From the NCBI GenBank assembly GCA_031835245.1, contig JAVKOQ010000058.1, positions 124,001 through 188,000 on the forward strand: DNA of 64,000 bases, read 5' to 3'. Origin of the DNA: Balamuthia mandrillaris (taxonomy: Eukaryota; Discosea; Longamoebia; Balamuthiidae). Made by a program: the position numbers and the translations under genes. Shown piece by piece: positions 25,913 through 36,156 of this stretch. Each line of letters begins with the position of its first letter. The stretch's first letter is position 1. The notes under the pieces were generated by a model. It was not told the origin of the DNA and did no database searches. It worked only from the letters and a program-made list of their open reading frames with translations.

Positions 25913-28900
25913 TTAAAAATTGTACTCGCGGCTGGTATTAGCCAAACCGAAGTTAGCGCTGAGGCGCGTCGTGAGCCGGTTTTGAATGCGACGCCGACGG
26001 GCGTGCATGTAGCCTAAACCAGCCGCAGAGACCAGAAGAGTCAGCAGGAATACGCCTCCTCCAACAGCAGCACCAACGATAGCAAGATTATTATTGCTGG
26101 AGTCTTGTTGGCCATCTTCGGAAGCAGCGAATGGCCTTCCCACGAGCAGGGTGATCCTGGAGGGACCTTCTCCAGGAGGGATGGACAGGTCCTTCGCTGT
26201 GATACGGATACTGTCAAACACAAGGGTGAAGGTAACAGGCCTGATGGTGGAGGAACCATTCGAGAAGGTTTGATTGATGTAGAGAGGAGTGCTCTCGTTG
26301 ATGTTGGGAAACATCCTTGTCGGCAGAGTCCAAGTCATATTGGCTGATGGTTGGTTGTTGGGGTGGTTGTTGTCCAGCGGAACGATGGAGATAAAGATGG
26401 AGGGTACCAATGGTATGTTGTTGTCCTGTGCAATGGGCTCTTCGTTGGGAGGAACGTCTCGAATCTGAAGGACAGAAGGGCTCGTGATATTGTTCACCGA
26501 CAACATGGTGTTGGAGTAGTTGTGCTCTTCGTCACGGATGTCCACGCTCAAGTCGGAAGGAGATGCAGGGGAAGCGTCTTCTACAACCACATCCGTATCC
26601 ACCGTTCTGATGGTGTGAGGGGCGCTCGGGCATTGTTGCGGGGAGGTGGTGCATACTCCGGTGAGACAAAGGGTGCCAATGCCACTATCCCCAACCATTG
26701 CGCAGAAGCACTCTTGGGTGGTGGCACGGCAGGCTCCTGTCTGGCATCGACAAGGCCTGTCTTGAGGGCACCCATTGATATTCGCATTGCACTCACATGC
26801 AGAGGAAGAGAAGCACAAGCCTCCAGGACATAGCCACCCTCCTCCCAATGCACACGTTGATACCATAGGGGTTGTTTGTCCTCCACCGTTGCTACTACTG
26901 GAAGAGGAGGAAGAGGAATCAGGAGTGGAGGGTTCAACAGGCATAAGGCGGCATCGGGAACCACTGGAGGTGATTTCTCTAGCATAGCCTGGTGGACAGT
27001 AGCACCCACAGAGACCAGCAACAATGCGGAGGCTCTCCCCCGGAGCACAAAGAGGACATCGACAGTTACTCTGCACACAGATGCCAGCCGGTAACCCATC
27101 GTCACAGTTCTCGTTGTGCTCATCATCTACCACACCATCTCCACACCGCGGCAGGCGACAATCAGTGCGGCATCGATTTTCCTCGGTATTGCTGTTGAGG
27201 ACGCCCTCGTCGCACTGTTCTCTGCGGTCCGTGACGCCATCGCCGCAAGTGGCATTCTTGCAGTTGGTTCGACAGGCGTCTGGCTCCACGTTGCTTAATA
27301 AAGCCGCTCCTGGATCGCATTCCTCGTTGTAATATTCGTCGGCGTCATCTACAACACCATCCCCACAGATAGGAATCCGGCAGTCGCTGCGACAGGCGTT
27401 ACCCGTAGTGTTACTGTTGTTGACCCCGTCGTCACATGTCTCCCCGTACTGGTCATCCACAACACCATCCCCACATCTCGGTAACGAGCACTCTGCGCGA
27501 CAGGCATTGGGTAAGTCGTTCCTGTTATTCTCCGCTCCGTTGTCACACTCCTCACTGCTATCCACAACACCATCTCCACATTTTGGAGCCTGGCAGGCGG
27601 TCCTACAGGCGTCTGGTTCAACGTCACTTCTTGCAGTACCAGTATCGCATTCTTCACCATACTTGGTGCTACCATCCACTACTCCATCCCCACAAAAGGG
27701 AAGAAGGCAGTTCAGGCGGCAGGTGTTGGGTTTTGTATTGCTACGCTTGTTGCCGTTGTCACATTCCTCACCCGAGTCCTTGATGTCATCTCCGCAGTAG
27801 GGGAGCTTGCAGGTCAAACGACAGGTGTCCGCCAACTTTCCGTTGGCAGGACCGTTATCGCATTGCTCGCCGCTGTCTTTCACGCTGTCACCACAGCTAG
27901 CCTTCTTGCAAGTGGTTCTGCACGCGTCTGGCTTTGTGTTGCTGTTGGCACCACCATCATCACACTCCTCTTCTGCGTCAATCACTCCATCACCACAGCG
28001 GGGCAGCGTGCAATCCGTTCGACAGGCATCTGGCTCGCTGTTGCTGTTCAATATGGTTCCCCTGTCACACTGTTCTCCGTTGTCCCTGACTCCATCTCCG
28101 CAGAAGGCTTCTTTGCAGTTGCTGCGGCAAGCATTCGCCACCATGTCGCTGAGCAGCTCTCCAGTGTCACACTCTTCATCATTGCCATTGTCCACAACTC
28201 CATCTCCGCAAGAAGGTAGCTTGCAGTCGGTACGACAGGCATTAGCTTCTTCGTCAGAATTCGCATCCCCTTTGTCACACTCCTCTCCTCGGCCATTGTC
28301 TATCACACCATCTCCGCACGAGGGAAGCTTGCAGTCGGTACGGCAGGCATCGCTATTGGAGTCACTGTTGGTGGCTCCGTTGTCACAGTCCTCGCCTGCA
28401 TCCACCACCCCATCGCCACAGCTGGGCAACAGACAGGTAGTCCTACAAGCATTGGGTAAGTCATCACTGTTGTGTGCTCCATCGTCACATTGCTCTCCCG
28501 AATTGACTTGTCCATCACCACACGCGGCAAGCATACAGGCGGTACTGCATTCACCCACTCCATTTTGAGCTCCTTCGTCACATTGTTCTCCATTGTCCTG
28601 AACCTCGTCTCCGCACCTGGGATTGGTGCAGTCCATGCGACAGGCATTGGCTCTTGTGTTGCTTCGATCATTGCCAGTATCACACTCTTCGTCACCATTG
28701 ATGACACCGTCACCACAACGAGGCAGAGTGCAGTCTGTTCTGCATGCAGCTTGGGCTGTGTTGGCATTTGCTGCACCTTGGTCACACTGCTCGTCATTGT
28801 CCTGGACGCCATCTCCACAACTTGGCAGGTGACAGGTCAAGCGACAAGCATTGGCTACAGTGTTGCTACGGTTGGGGCCTGTATCACATTGCTCTCCAGT

Positions 28901-31163
28901 GTCCTTGATGCCATCTCCACAGGTGGGAAGCTGGCAGTTGGTCCTACACTGATTGGGGAGGTTGGCAGTAGCTGCTGTGTCACACTGTTCTCCGCTGTCC
29001 TTGACGCCATCCCCACAGGTGGGCTGGCGGCAGTCAGGACGACAGGAATCGGGCAACAGGCTGCGGTTGGATCCGGTGTCACATTGTTCTCCGTTGTCCT
29101 TGACGCCATCCCCACACCTTGCTGCCTGGCAGTTTTCACGGCACGCGTCGGGAAGGCTGTTGTCGTTGTTCTCCCCCGCGTCGCACTGCTCCCCTGTGTC
29201 CACGATACCATCCCCGCAAGTAGGCGACGTGCAGTCTGTGCGGCACGCATCCTTAGTGCCGCTGTTATCGGGGCCGTTATCACACTCTTCAAAGCTGTCT
29301 TTCACACCGTCGCCGCAGGTGGGCAGCACGCAGGTCCCAGGTCGGCACATATTAGGGGACCATGCGTTCAGAACCCCGTTATCGCACTGTTCGCTGTCGT
29401 CCTTGATGCCGTCTCCACATGTTGGATTTGTGCAGCTCGTACGACAAGCGTTGGCCTTAGAGTCGCTGAGAGCTACCCCTGTGTCACACTGCTCATCACC
29501 GTTCACCACTCCATCACCGCAATAGGGAAGTTTGCAAGTAGTTCTGCACGTTCCTTCTGGTGTATCACTGTTATTCTCAGTACCCAGGTCGCATTGCTCT
29601 CCGCTGTCCACAACACCATCTCCGCACCGGGCGTTGGTGCAGTCCTCACGGCAGGCATTGGCTTGGCTGTTGCTGTTAGCAGCACCGTTGTCGCACTCCT
29701 CTCCAGACTCTAATATGCCGTTTCCGCAGGCACCCAAATCAACGGGGGTGTACAAGCGACCGGTCAGATGGTAGCCTGGCGGTGAGCTATACACTCCCGC
29801 CCCGTTCCAAGACACAAAGAAATTGCCATCTTGCAGAAGGATGGCCTTGAGGCCTCTAATCTCGCTGGGAGTAAACTGTGCCAGCTGCTTGAAGTGAATA
29901 GAGGAGGTGGGCTGCAAGGTGAAGGTATCGTAGTTGATATGATAGACCCGGCCAGTCACCCGCCAAGGATTCTTTCTGAGGTCGTTCTCTCGCACGCCTA
30001 TCCAAAATAGCAGCACACGGGGGTTCGCTCCATGCGGCACGTGCAGCCCCATCGGCTCGTAGCAATTCTCGTGCCCGTCCTTGTCCGAGTCGGCTTGCAC
30101 CCGCCCTCCAATCCATGCCAGTCCGTGGGAATTTAGCTCTAACCCTCTGTACCATGCTTCGCGATACCACTCGTTGGTGTAGCCACCCTGGTTCCATAAT
30201 ATGAACGCTTTGGTAGAGCTGATGGGGAGCAATCCTGGGTCCCTCTATAGTGTGAGTCAACGAATATCAGCACATCTGAGTTCATGAACTGCGCCTCAAA
30301 GCCACAGACATGCATACCTGACCCTGATTAGCGCTCTCCCTAGCCCTAATAAATTGGTCGGAAAAGGTATGTGCAACCCAGTGGACCTTTTGTTCGTTGT
30401 CTTCCTTGTCCAGATGTTCGTAGAAGGCGATCAAATGACCTCCCACAAGCTCCGTGCTAAAGGAGTAGTTGCCTCGGCGTCCCATCCAATCCTGATCGTA
30501 CCAGGAACCGCCTATACATTGGGTGAACGTTGCGTCAAATTTGCACTGGTGGACGACTGGAATGACTCTGGCCGGGTCCATTGGGTCCGTCGTATGACAG
30601 CGATACGCAATGCGGTAGGTGCCTGCAATGTTCTCTTTGCCCACTGCTTCCACCTCGCACTTGCCTTGTTGACCTGGCATCACCATCTCGGACTTGGAGA
30701 GCGTCAGATCCTCATTTAAAATTGCTCCCATGATGATTGGTGCTTGATGAGGAGCGCCACTCCAAGCTTGGTAGTAAGTAAAAAGGATAAGCCATTTTCC
30801 ATTGGACATCTGCAGCCCAGCCATCCCGCCCACTCCTCTCACATGCCCCATCGTCGCGTCCGTAGACATTGGGGCGGTGCTCATGTCATCTCTTTGGTTC
30901 ACTCGCACAGCCGAGCCAAGCTCTTCGACTTGTGCTCCATATTGTTGTGCAAAGAGCTGGAAGGCTCCACTCTGCAACCCATAGTAAAGAGCCAAGAAAC
31001 CGTTATGGTCATTGCGGGCCAATATGGTGCCGTACCCTCCGTTCGGTCCGTCAAGTCGCATCTCTCCGCCTGCCGGGTGGTATAGCTGGTCGGGGTCTTG
31101 TGCCTTGGCTTGGGTCGACCATCCCGCCAACAGTAGTGCTAGCAGGAGCATCGCTGAAATCAT
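25913..31163 (-). CDS. Type I membrane protein with 26 DUF4215-type cysteine-rich repeats
   Basis: A large cell-surface protein, about 1725 aa, in two exons (31163-30318 and 30244-25913, phase 0). The start was chosen at 31163 because it opens a signal peptide (MISAMLLLALLLAGWSTQAK); a frame extension to 31400 is open but lacks this logic. Residues ~25-440 form an N-terminal beta-rich domain with propeller-like strands (GYGTILARNDHNGFLALYYG, NGKWLILFTYYQAW, KAILLQDGNFFVSWNG). Then 26 repeats of ~34 residues follow, CGDGVxDxGEQCDxGxxNS...ACRxxC, as in DUF4215 and the Myxococcus cysteine-rich repeat. A Cys-rich stretch, a Ser-rich linker and a beta domain come next, then one membrane helix (AAVGGGVFLLTLLVSAAGLG) and a short basic tail (HARRRRIQNR). 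Adhesion or receptor role is inference. The plus-strand long frames across the repeats are shadows. Confidence 0.9.
27050..29728 (-). repeat. Tandem coding array of 26 DUF4215-type repeats
   Basis: About 100-bp DNA units, each with the codon pattern for CGDG...E-C-D...CR..C. Units differ widely at the DNA level, so this is an old array under protein-level constraint, not a recent minisatellite. Units 15, 16, 21, 23 and 24 carry short insertions before the second Cys pair. Confidence 0.9.
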
Positions 31164-31473
31164 TGCCGTGGTGCAGTTGCTAGCAGGTAAGTGAAATTTC
31201 GTTTTTCTGTGTGGGTCTCTTCGTTTAGAGTTTTCCAAGAGCAACAAACATGGCCAAAATAAGCAAAACATGGCGAGATATGGAAAGCGCCGGTTGGTGC
31301 GGAAGTCGAAACGTTCCTGTCCGGGAACGTGACCACCCACGGGTGATAAAGGAATCTTCTCTTGAGCTTTCCCAGCAGGGGATGCCGTGCGTTCGCCCAA
31401 TATTTATTTAATGGGGTTTTTTTAACATGTTACGTTACGTTAAAGTAACATGCTAACAGAGACTAGCGAGTGT
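31164..31473. promoter_or_regulatory. Promoter region of the surface-protein gene
   Basis: Between the start of the surface-protein gene and the stop of the small secreted-protein gene, both on the minus strand. An AT-rich patch (AATATTTATTTAATG near 31400-31414) could act as a core promoter element. A repeated GTTACG/TAACAT motif lies at 31425-31452. Confidence 0.35.
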
Positions 31474-32139
31474 TTAGTTTTGGTCGACCCACATAATACC
31501 GACTGCAAACACCAACGCATCACCAGAGCTCATGTCAATCACAATGTTAAGGGTGATGGTTCCCTCGGCGTCCTTGTACACTCCTTCGCCTTTGGTGACG
31601 TGGAGCACACAACCGGTGGTCACCAAGCCGTTGCCGATGTCGTTCAAGATGTGAGAGGCTTCGTTCTTGAAAGATAGGGTGTGGTCGTTATGGGTAGAGT
31701 GGACCCCAAAAGTGAGATTTCCACTTACGGTGTTAAGCATGTTTTGGGTTGTTGTTACGTCCAACTGAACGGGGTCCACGGGTTAGTCAAAATCGATAGC
31801 CACTGTGGGGGGAAAGGAGAGAAGGCTCTACCGAAAGCACGGAGACGCTGCCAATCAGCTTGCCCATGTCGAAGCTAACAGTTCCGTTTCCTGCAATCCG
31901 AGTAACGATGCTCTGGGACTGCCCCTTGAAAACACCACTGAAGGCAGAGGGATCTTTTGCATCAGGGGCAAAGGTACCGCTGTACTCCAAAACAAAGTCC
32001 AGCTGTGAACGGCGGGATGAGAAAGGGGGAAGGCAAACTTCAGTTTCAGGTTTTAAAAAAAATTGCTCACCCTTTGGAGGTCAGCAGCCATAGCAGCAGC
32101 ACACAAAGCGAGCAACAGAACGAGGGTAAGTCCTCTCAT
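31474..32139 (-). CDS. Small secreted beta-rich protein, unknown
   Basis: A 176-residue secreted protein. Exons: 32139-32071, 32002-31832, 31764-31474, all phase 0. The acceptor of exon 3 follows a textbook branch site (TGACTAAC). Residues 1-19 form a signal peptide (MRGLTLVLLLALCAAAMAA). The mature part is beta-rich: LDFVLEYSGTFAPDAKDPSA, FKGQSQSIVTRIAGNGTVSF, then GCVLHVTKGEGVYKDAEGTI. The G-G-Y-x-x-A-x-G-T-I pattern recalls the allene-oxide-cyclase-like or dirigent-like barrels of secreted proteins, but I cannot assign a family. One Cys remains in the mature chain. Confidence 0.75.
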
Positions 32140-32320
32140 TTTCTATTTTACTGTACTGTGTTGGTTTTGAACGATTGTTGTCCGAAAAGCCGCACGAAAT
32201 GCCTTATTTGTACTCTTGGTGTTGATTGGTTGCAACTCCGCAACCTTAACCTCAAGCCTCCTCACCAAGGGAAAGCCTCCTCCAGGAGGAGAAGCTTGTG
32301 TTCAAAGAAGGGGGAATGAT

Positions 32321-33190
32321 TCACTTGTTTTTGCTTTGCGCTTTAGGGAGGGTGCTGCTCTCCACAAAGTTCTCGTCCAAGAAGCGGAGTGGTAGGTGGT
32401 GGTCTCTTCCCAATGAAATACCAAGGCGGGTCGTTTCCTGGATGCAAGTCGGTCGGTAGCCCACGTCCTCCAGTCGGAGAGCGGCCGGGTCGAAGCTGCG
32501 CGCGTTCCAATCTTCCACTTTCAGCCCCAGAGAGCGGCACAACAGGGTCTGTCCCGCACAGAGCCTTGTCTGTGGTCTCTCACGAGCTGTCCCGGTGGCT
32601 GGCCCTCTTCTTCTTCCTCTGGAGGTTATTGGGTTGAGCGTTCGCATGTGGCGAAGCATGCGTTGCGCGGCCTCCTGGTCGAGGTCCTCCAGGTAGGGCA
32701 CTCCGGCCTTGATGAGGACGGCGTTGCCTTGGCCCTTGCAGCTGACGTTCATGCTGTCGCCTGCCCTGGAGTAGTACATATAAATGGTGCCGGGATCCAT
32801 CCAGAGGGCACGTCGCCTCTCCGTGAAGCCCAAGGAGGAGTGGCTGGCCTTGTCTCCTTCCTTGTAGTAGGCCTCCGTTTCCACTATCATTGCGGAGAGC
32901 CACAACGGCTCCTCCTCGACCTCGCCTTCTTCCTGTTGCAAGCGAGGAGTTTCCTTTTCTCTTTCTATTATTGTGGAGGGAGAGCTCTTTTCGTCGTTCT
33001 CTTCCTCCTTTCGTCGTTTCTGCTGCGAAGAGGAAGGGGGAGAATGTGTTGTGGCGGCAGGGTCCCCTTTCCATCTGGCCCTCAGCACTTTGCCCAACAG
33101 GTCTTTGGCTACAAGGGCCGGATCTCTGTCAAAGAAAGTGCCAGTGTCCAACAACACGGCAGCAGGTCTTGCTCTCTTCATCATCCCCAC
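32321..33190 (-). CDS. 3-methyladenine DNA glycosylase (AAG/MPG family)
   Basis: Base-excision repair glycosylase for alkylated purines. Single exon, 289 aa. The family fold is spread around a low-complexity insert: FFDRDPALVAKDLLGKVLRA, insert at about 44-92 (Ser, Lys, Glu, Gln-rich), then the catalytic region AMIVETEAYYKEGDKASHS with the general-base Glu, ERRRALWMDPGTIYMYYSR, NVSCKGQGNAVLIKAG, and TRLCAGQTLLCRSLGL, PTCIQETTRLGISLGRD. Another start three codons on (MMK) is possible. The usual GPGxLC motif reads CAGQTLLC, otherwise intact. Nuclear role inferred from family. Confidence 0.93.
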   Translation of the reverse strand: MGMMKRARPAAVLLDTGTFFDRDPALVAKDLLGKVLRARWKGDPAATTHSPPSSSQQKRRKEEENDEKSSPSTIIEREKETPRLQQEEGEVEEEPLWLSAMIVETEAYYKEGDKASHSSLGFTERRRALWMDPGTIYMYYSRAGDSMNVSCKGQGNAVLIKAGVPYLEDLDQEAAQRMLRHMRTLNPITSRGRRRGPATGTARERPQTRLCAGQTLLCRSLGLKVEDWNARSFDPAALRLEDVGYRPTCIQETTRLGISLGRDHHLPLRFLDENFVESSTLPKAQSKNK

Positions 33191-33614
33191 AAGGTATGCT
33201 GTGAGCTCACAGGCCTAGCCAGGGTGGGGAAGGGGGAAACAAAAATAAAAAAACAAAAATAAATAGGTGTTGTGGCTGTCATGTCAACAACCCACCCTCT
33301 GCCTCCTCCTCCTCTGCCTCCTCCCCCTCTGCCTCCTCCTCCTCCTCCTCCTCCTCCTTGGAAGCGGAGGCAATGGTGCCGTAGCAGCAGCAGCTGCCGT
33401 TTTGTTTTTTTTTTTGGGTTTTTGTGTGTTGCTCCCGCTTAAATTGGCCACCCTCCACCCCACCCTCCCCCCTTCCGGGACCCCCCCCCCCCCCTACCCA
33501 AGCAACAGAGCTGCTCCAGCTTTTGATGTGAATATAGCGTGTAGCAAACTTAAGTGGTGTTGGTGGTGGACTTGGAAAGAGAAGACGCAGCAGCTGCTGC
33601 TGGCAAGTAGGGCA
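33191..33614. other. Divergent promoter gap, CTC repeats and C run
   Basis: Lies between the glycosylase start and the J-protein start. It holds CTC-type repeats (about 33299-33360) and a run of C at about 33481-33494. An in-frame ATG at 33267 would extend the J protein with Leu/Cys-rich repeat-coded sequence; I regard this as noncoding. Confidence 0.4.
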
Positions 33615-33965
33615 ATGAACACGGCTGACTTTCTGTACGGCCAGAACAAAGAGGACAGCTATTACCAGGTTCTTGGCTGCGACCCAAACAGCAGCAAGAG
33701 CCAGATCGTGGCAGAGTACAAGGCTAGGGTGAAGGACCTCCACCCGGACAAGCAGCCAGCAGGGAGTGACCCCGCCCCTTTCCTCCGCATCACCAAAGCC
33801 TACCAGGTGTTGAGCGACGAGGAGGAACGCAAGAAGTACGACAAGTACCTCCAGGCTGGTTTGAACGTCTCCTTCCAAGGCTGGAAGGAGATGCATGGCC
33901 ACGCTCGCGTCATGCACTGGGGCGTGCCCAAGAAGCAACCTACCCTTGACAACAAGCAGAGCTAA
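33615..33965 (+). CDS. J-domain co-chaperone, DNAJC12-like
   Basis: Stimulates Hsp70 ATPase through the HPD loop. 116 aa, one exon, start at MNTADFLYGQ (33615). It follows animal DNAJC12 along its N-terminal half: SYYQVLGCDPNSSKSQIVAE, the HPD motif in DLHPDKQPAGSD, ITKAYQVLSDEEERKKYD, then the diagnostic FQGWKEMHGHARVMHWGV just after the J domain. It stops there. The C-terminal region of DNAJC12 (about 80 more residues ending in a W-rich motif) is absent, unless encoded by an unseen exon. In animals DNAJC12 serves aromatic amino acid hydroxylases. Confidence 0.88.
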   Translation: MNTADFLYGQNKEDSYYQVLGCDPNSSKSQIVAEYKARVKDLHPDKQPAGSDPAPFLRITKAYQVLSDEEERKKYDKYLQAGLNVSFQGWKEMHGHARVMHWGVPKKQPTLDNKQS

Positions 33966-34451
33966 CGAGGAGGCACTCCCACTCCCTGCTTGCATTCATT
34001 GGCCTTGGGAAGAACACCCCTCCCATTCCACTGTACTCGAACATGTGGGTGCGTTCAAACAAAGATCACCATTTATTTGTACATCACCATCACCATCATA
34101 AATACACTTACATGCTTGTGCTAACATTACACAGAGCTGATTGGAGAAGAAGCAGAAGCTGTCCTCAGGTGTCGTTGTTGTTCGTTTCATTCAACGCGGA
34201 TGGATTACACGATGACCTTTCTTCTCTGGCCTTACCCTCAAAGAAGAGATGGAAAAGAGTTGGGCTTTCCATGCAAACATCTGCTGCTCGTTTGTTTTTA
34301 CAACCTTGCATGGAAGCTAGCTGACGGCACAACACCCCTGTTTGTCTTGTTTGGGGGGACTTGTGCCAGTGCCAGTTCTTCTTCTGGAGGTGGTTGGGGT
34401 GGGCTGAGCTTCGTCTCTGTCCGCTGTATTGAATGAAGCCATTCAAACATG
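33966..34451. other. Convergent 3' gap; open frame that may extend the RGS protein
   Basis: Lies between the J-protein stop and the RGS stop. Over 34298-34530 a second minus-strand frame reads a hydrophobic stretch (ITPLITVPPILLIIVSVVVD) and a Pro/Glu-rich tail. It could be the true C-terminus of the RGS protein if the frame changes, see findings. Otherwise nothing is recognised. Confidence 0.35.
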
Positions 34452-35046
34452 TCAACCACAACAGAGACTATGATGAGAAGGATGGGAGGGACCGTGATGA
34501 GAGGCGTGATAACAACCTTTGAACCGTTTGTAGATATCGCTCCGCAGAAACTGGTCAAAGTTGGTGTTGGCCATCAACACAAACATGTCCTTTTGTACAT
34601 TCTGGAAGGTGTCCACCGTTGCTTCGCTCAGTCGCCCAGCAACCTCTTGCCGCAGCACCCAAGGCAAGTTCAGCTCGTAGGGTGAGGAGGACATGATATA
34701 CTTGGCATAGATCTCGTTCGCTCTCTTCTTTCTTCGTGCATCGTCCTCTATGTCCTTATACCCTGTTTGCAGGAGAATGTTTGCCAAGATAAGACTCATA
34801 ACACAGCAAGTACTTTAACATTAACTGAGAGCGCATTTTACGTTCAACGTCTATCCAGAACATGAGGCTTTCGGCGCAGCAACTCTTGTTTAGAAACTCC
34901 ATGAAGGTGTTTCGACCTTTGGTGTCCCGGAGAATGGCATTGAGGAAGTACTCCTTGCTCATCTCTCGCTCCAACTCGGCTAACCTCTCCGGCGTAAGGG
35001 GCGCATTTTCCTTTATCTCCCAATCGCTGTCATTGTCTTCTTCCAT
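34452..35046 (-). CDS. RGS-domain protein
   Basis: RGS domains speed GTP hydrolysis by G-alpha subunits. Exons: 35046-34842 and 34762-34452, about 171 aa. An acidic N-terminus (MEEDNDSDWEIKENAPLTPE) leads into the RGS fold: RDTKGRNTFMEFLNKSCCAE, SLMFWIDVERYKDIEDDARR across the junction, ANEIYAKYIMSSSPYELNLP, and FQNVQKDMFVLMANTNFDQF with LRSDIYKRF. The reading frame then gives a His/Ser-rich tail (CYHASHHGPSHPSHHS) that looks unlike a real protein end. A neighbouring frame offers a membrane helix instead. The domain call is firm, the C-terminus is not. Confidence 0.82.
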
Positions 35047-35418
35047 TCTTCCTTTCTGACTCTTCTACGACGGTACCACCACTGGTGCTCGTTATGTTTT
35101 TTCCGTTCCCCTCTCTCTCCTCATAAGCTGAGCGCGTTCTTTGAGTCTAACAATGAGTCATGTCCATGCATATAAACTGTTAAAACTGAGTGGCTTTCTG
35201 CAATGTCCGACAAGAGACTGAGCTCTTGGTGAAGAGGAGCAGTCCTTGCTTCTTCAACTTGGAACAAAACGGTGCGGTGTGTGGTGGTCTGTCTTGGCTC
35301 AACGGCCGCTTATGTGTCGACCGATTTTACCTTATCAGAGGAAAACCCCAATCGCAAAGGACAACAAAGGAAAGCAGCCCTGCAGTGCAGAAGCTCTTCT
35401 TCCTCCTCCTCGCCCTGC

Positions 35419-35584
35419 AAAGCAATGCTTCAGCACAGCATTAACACCCCGCCAGCCAACGGCCACCATATCAGCTGCTCCACATAACCCGCAAAGATCA
35501 TTTATACAAAGCAATGCTGCAGAACAGCAGTAACATCCCGCCAGCCAACCGCCCACCATATCAGCTGCTCCACATAATCCGCAA
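35419..35584. repeat. Direct duplication (~75 bp) at the JmjC gene 3' end
   Basis: AAGCAATGCT, CCGCCAGCCAAC and CCATATCAGCTGCTCCACAT each occur twice in the same order, at about 35419-35493 and 35511-35584, with a few mismatches. The second copy codes the last ~25 residues of the JmjC-like protein on the minus strand, the first lies after its stop. The remainder of 35047-35501 shows no gene. Confidence 0.8.
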
Positions 35585-36108
35585 GAAAGGTGTCAGCCAA
35601 ACCTTCTCCGAACCGCGAAACACGTTGTAAAATGCTGTTCTTCTCGTCGGCTAACATCACAAGTGTTAACCATTCTACCCGATCTAATGCTGGTTCGTCT
35701 TGACCACTTTTGCCTTTTCGAAAGCATTGTGTTTCCTGTAGTTCTGCTTCTAGTACTTGGTCGTGGAGTGGTCGTAAGTTGTGCTTCAAACGCCTATATC
35801 GATTTCCCAACAATACGTTGCTAACCAAGTCCTGAAGTAATGGTGGGGCATAAACGTGTTGCGCTTTTCCCCCAGAAATGGAGAAAAGCAGAGTGATAAG
35901 GGTACGGGCAACCACCACCCTTTTCTTGCGATCAAACCTTTGCGTATCGAAGGGCAAAGGGGTGTTGAGGTGGCTCCAAAGAACCTCTTCTTCGGAGGGC
36001 GAAACCACCGTCACAGCTATAGATGTATCCACCAACTCTATACTGTAAAACCAGTACGCTACGCAAGAGGGACAGGGTCAGGTCAATGCATAGGGCGAGA
36101 GCAAGAGG

Positions 36109-36156
<48 letters not shown>

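Noticed and set aside
27807-29713. Long plus-strand frames with Ser/His or Thr/Val repeats
   Set aside because: Shadow frames of the DUF4215-type repeat array on the minus strand.
27050-29728. Possible minisatellite or CRISPR from regular ~100-bp spacing
   Set aside because: It is a coding array of divergent cysteine-rich protein repeats.
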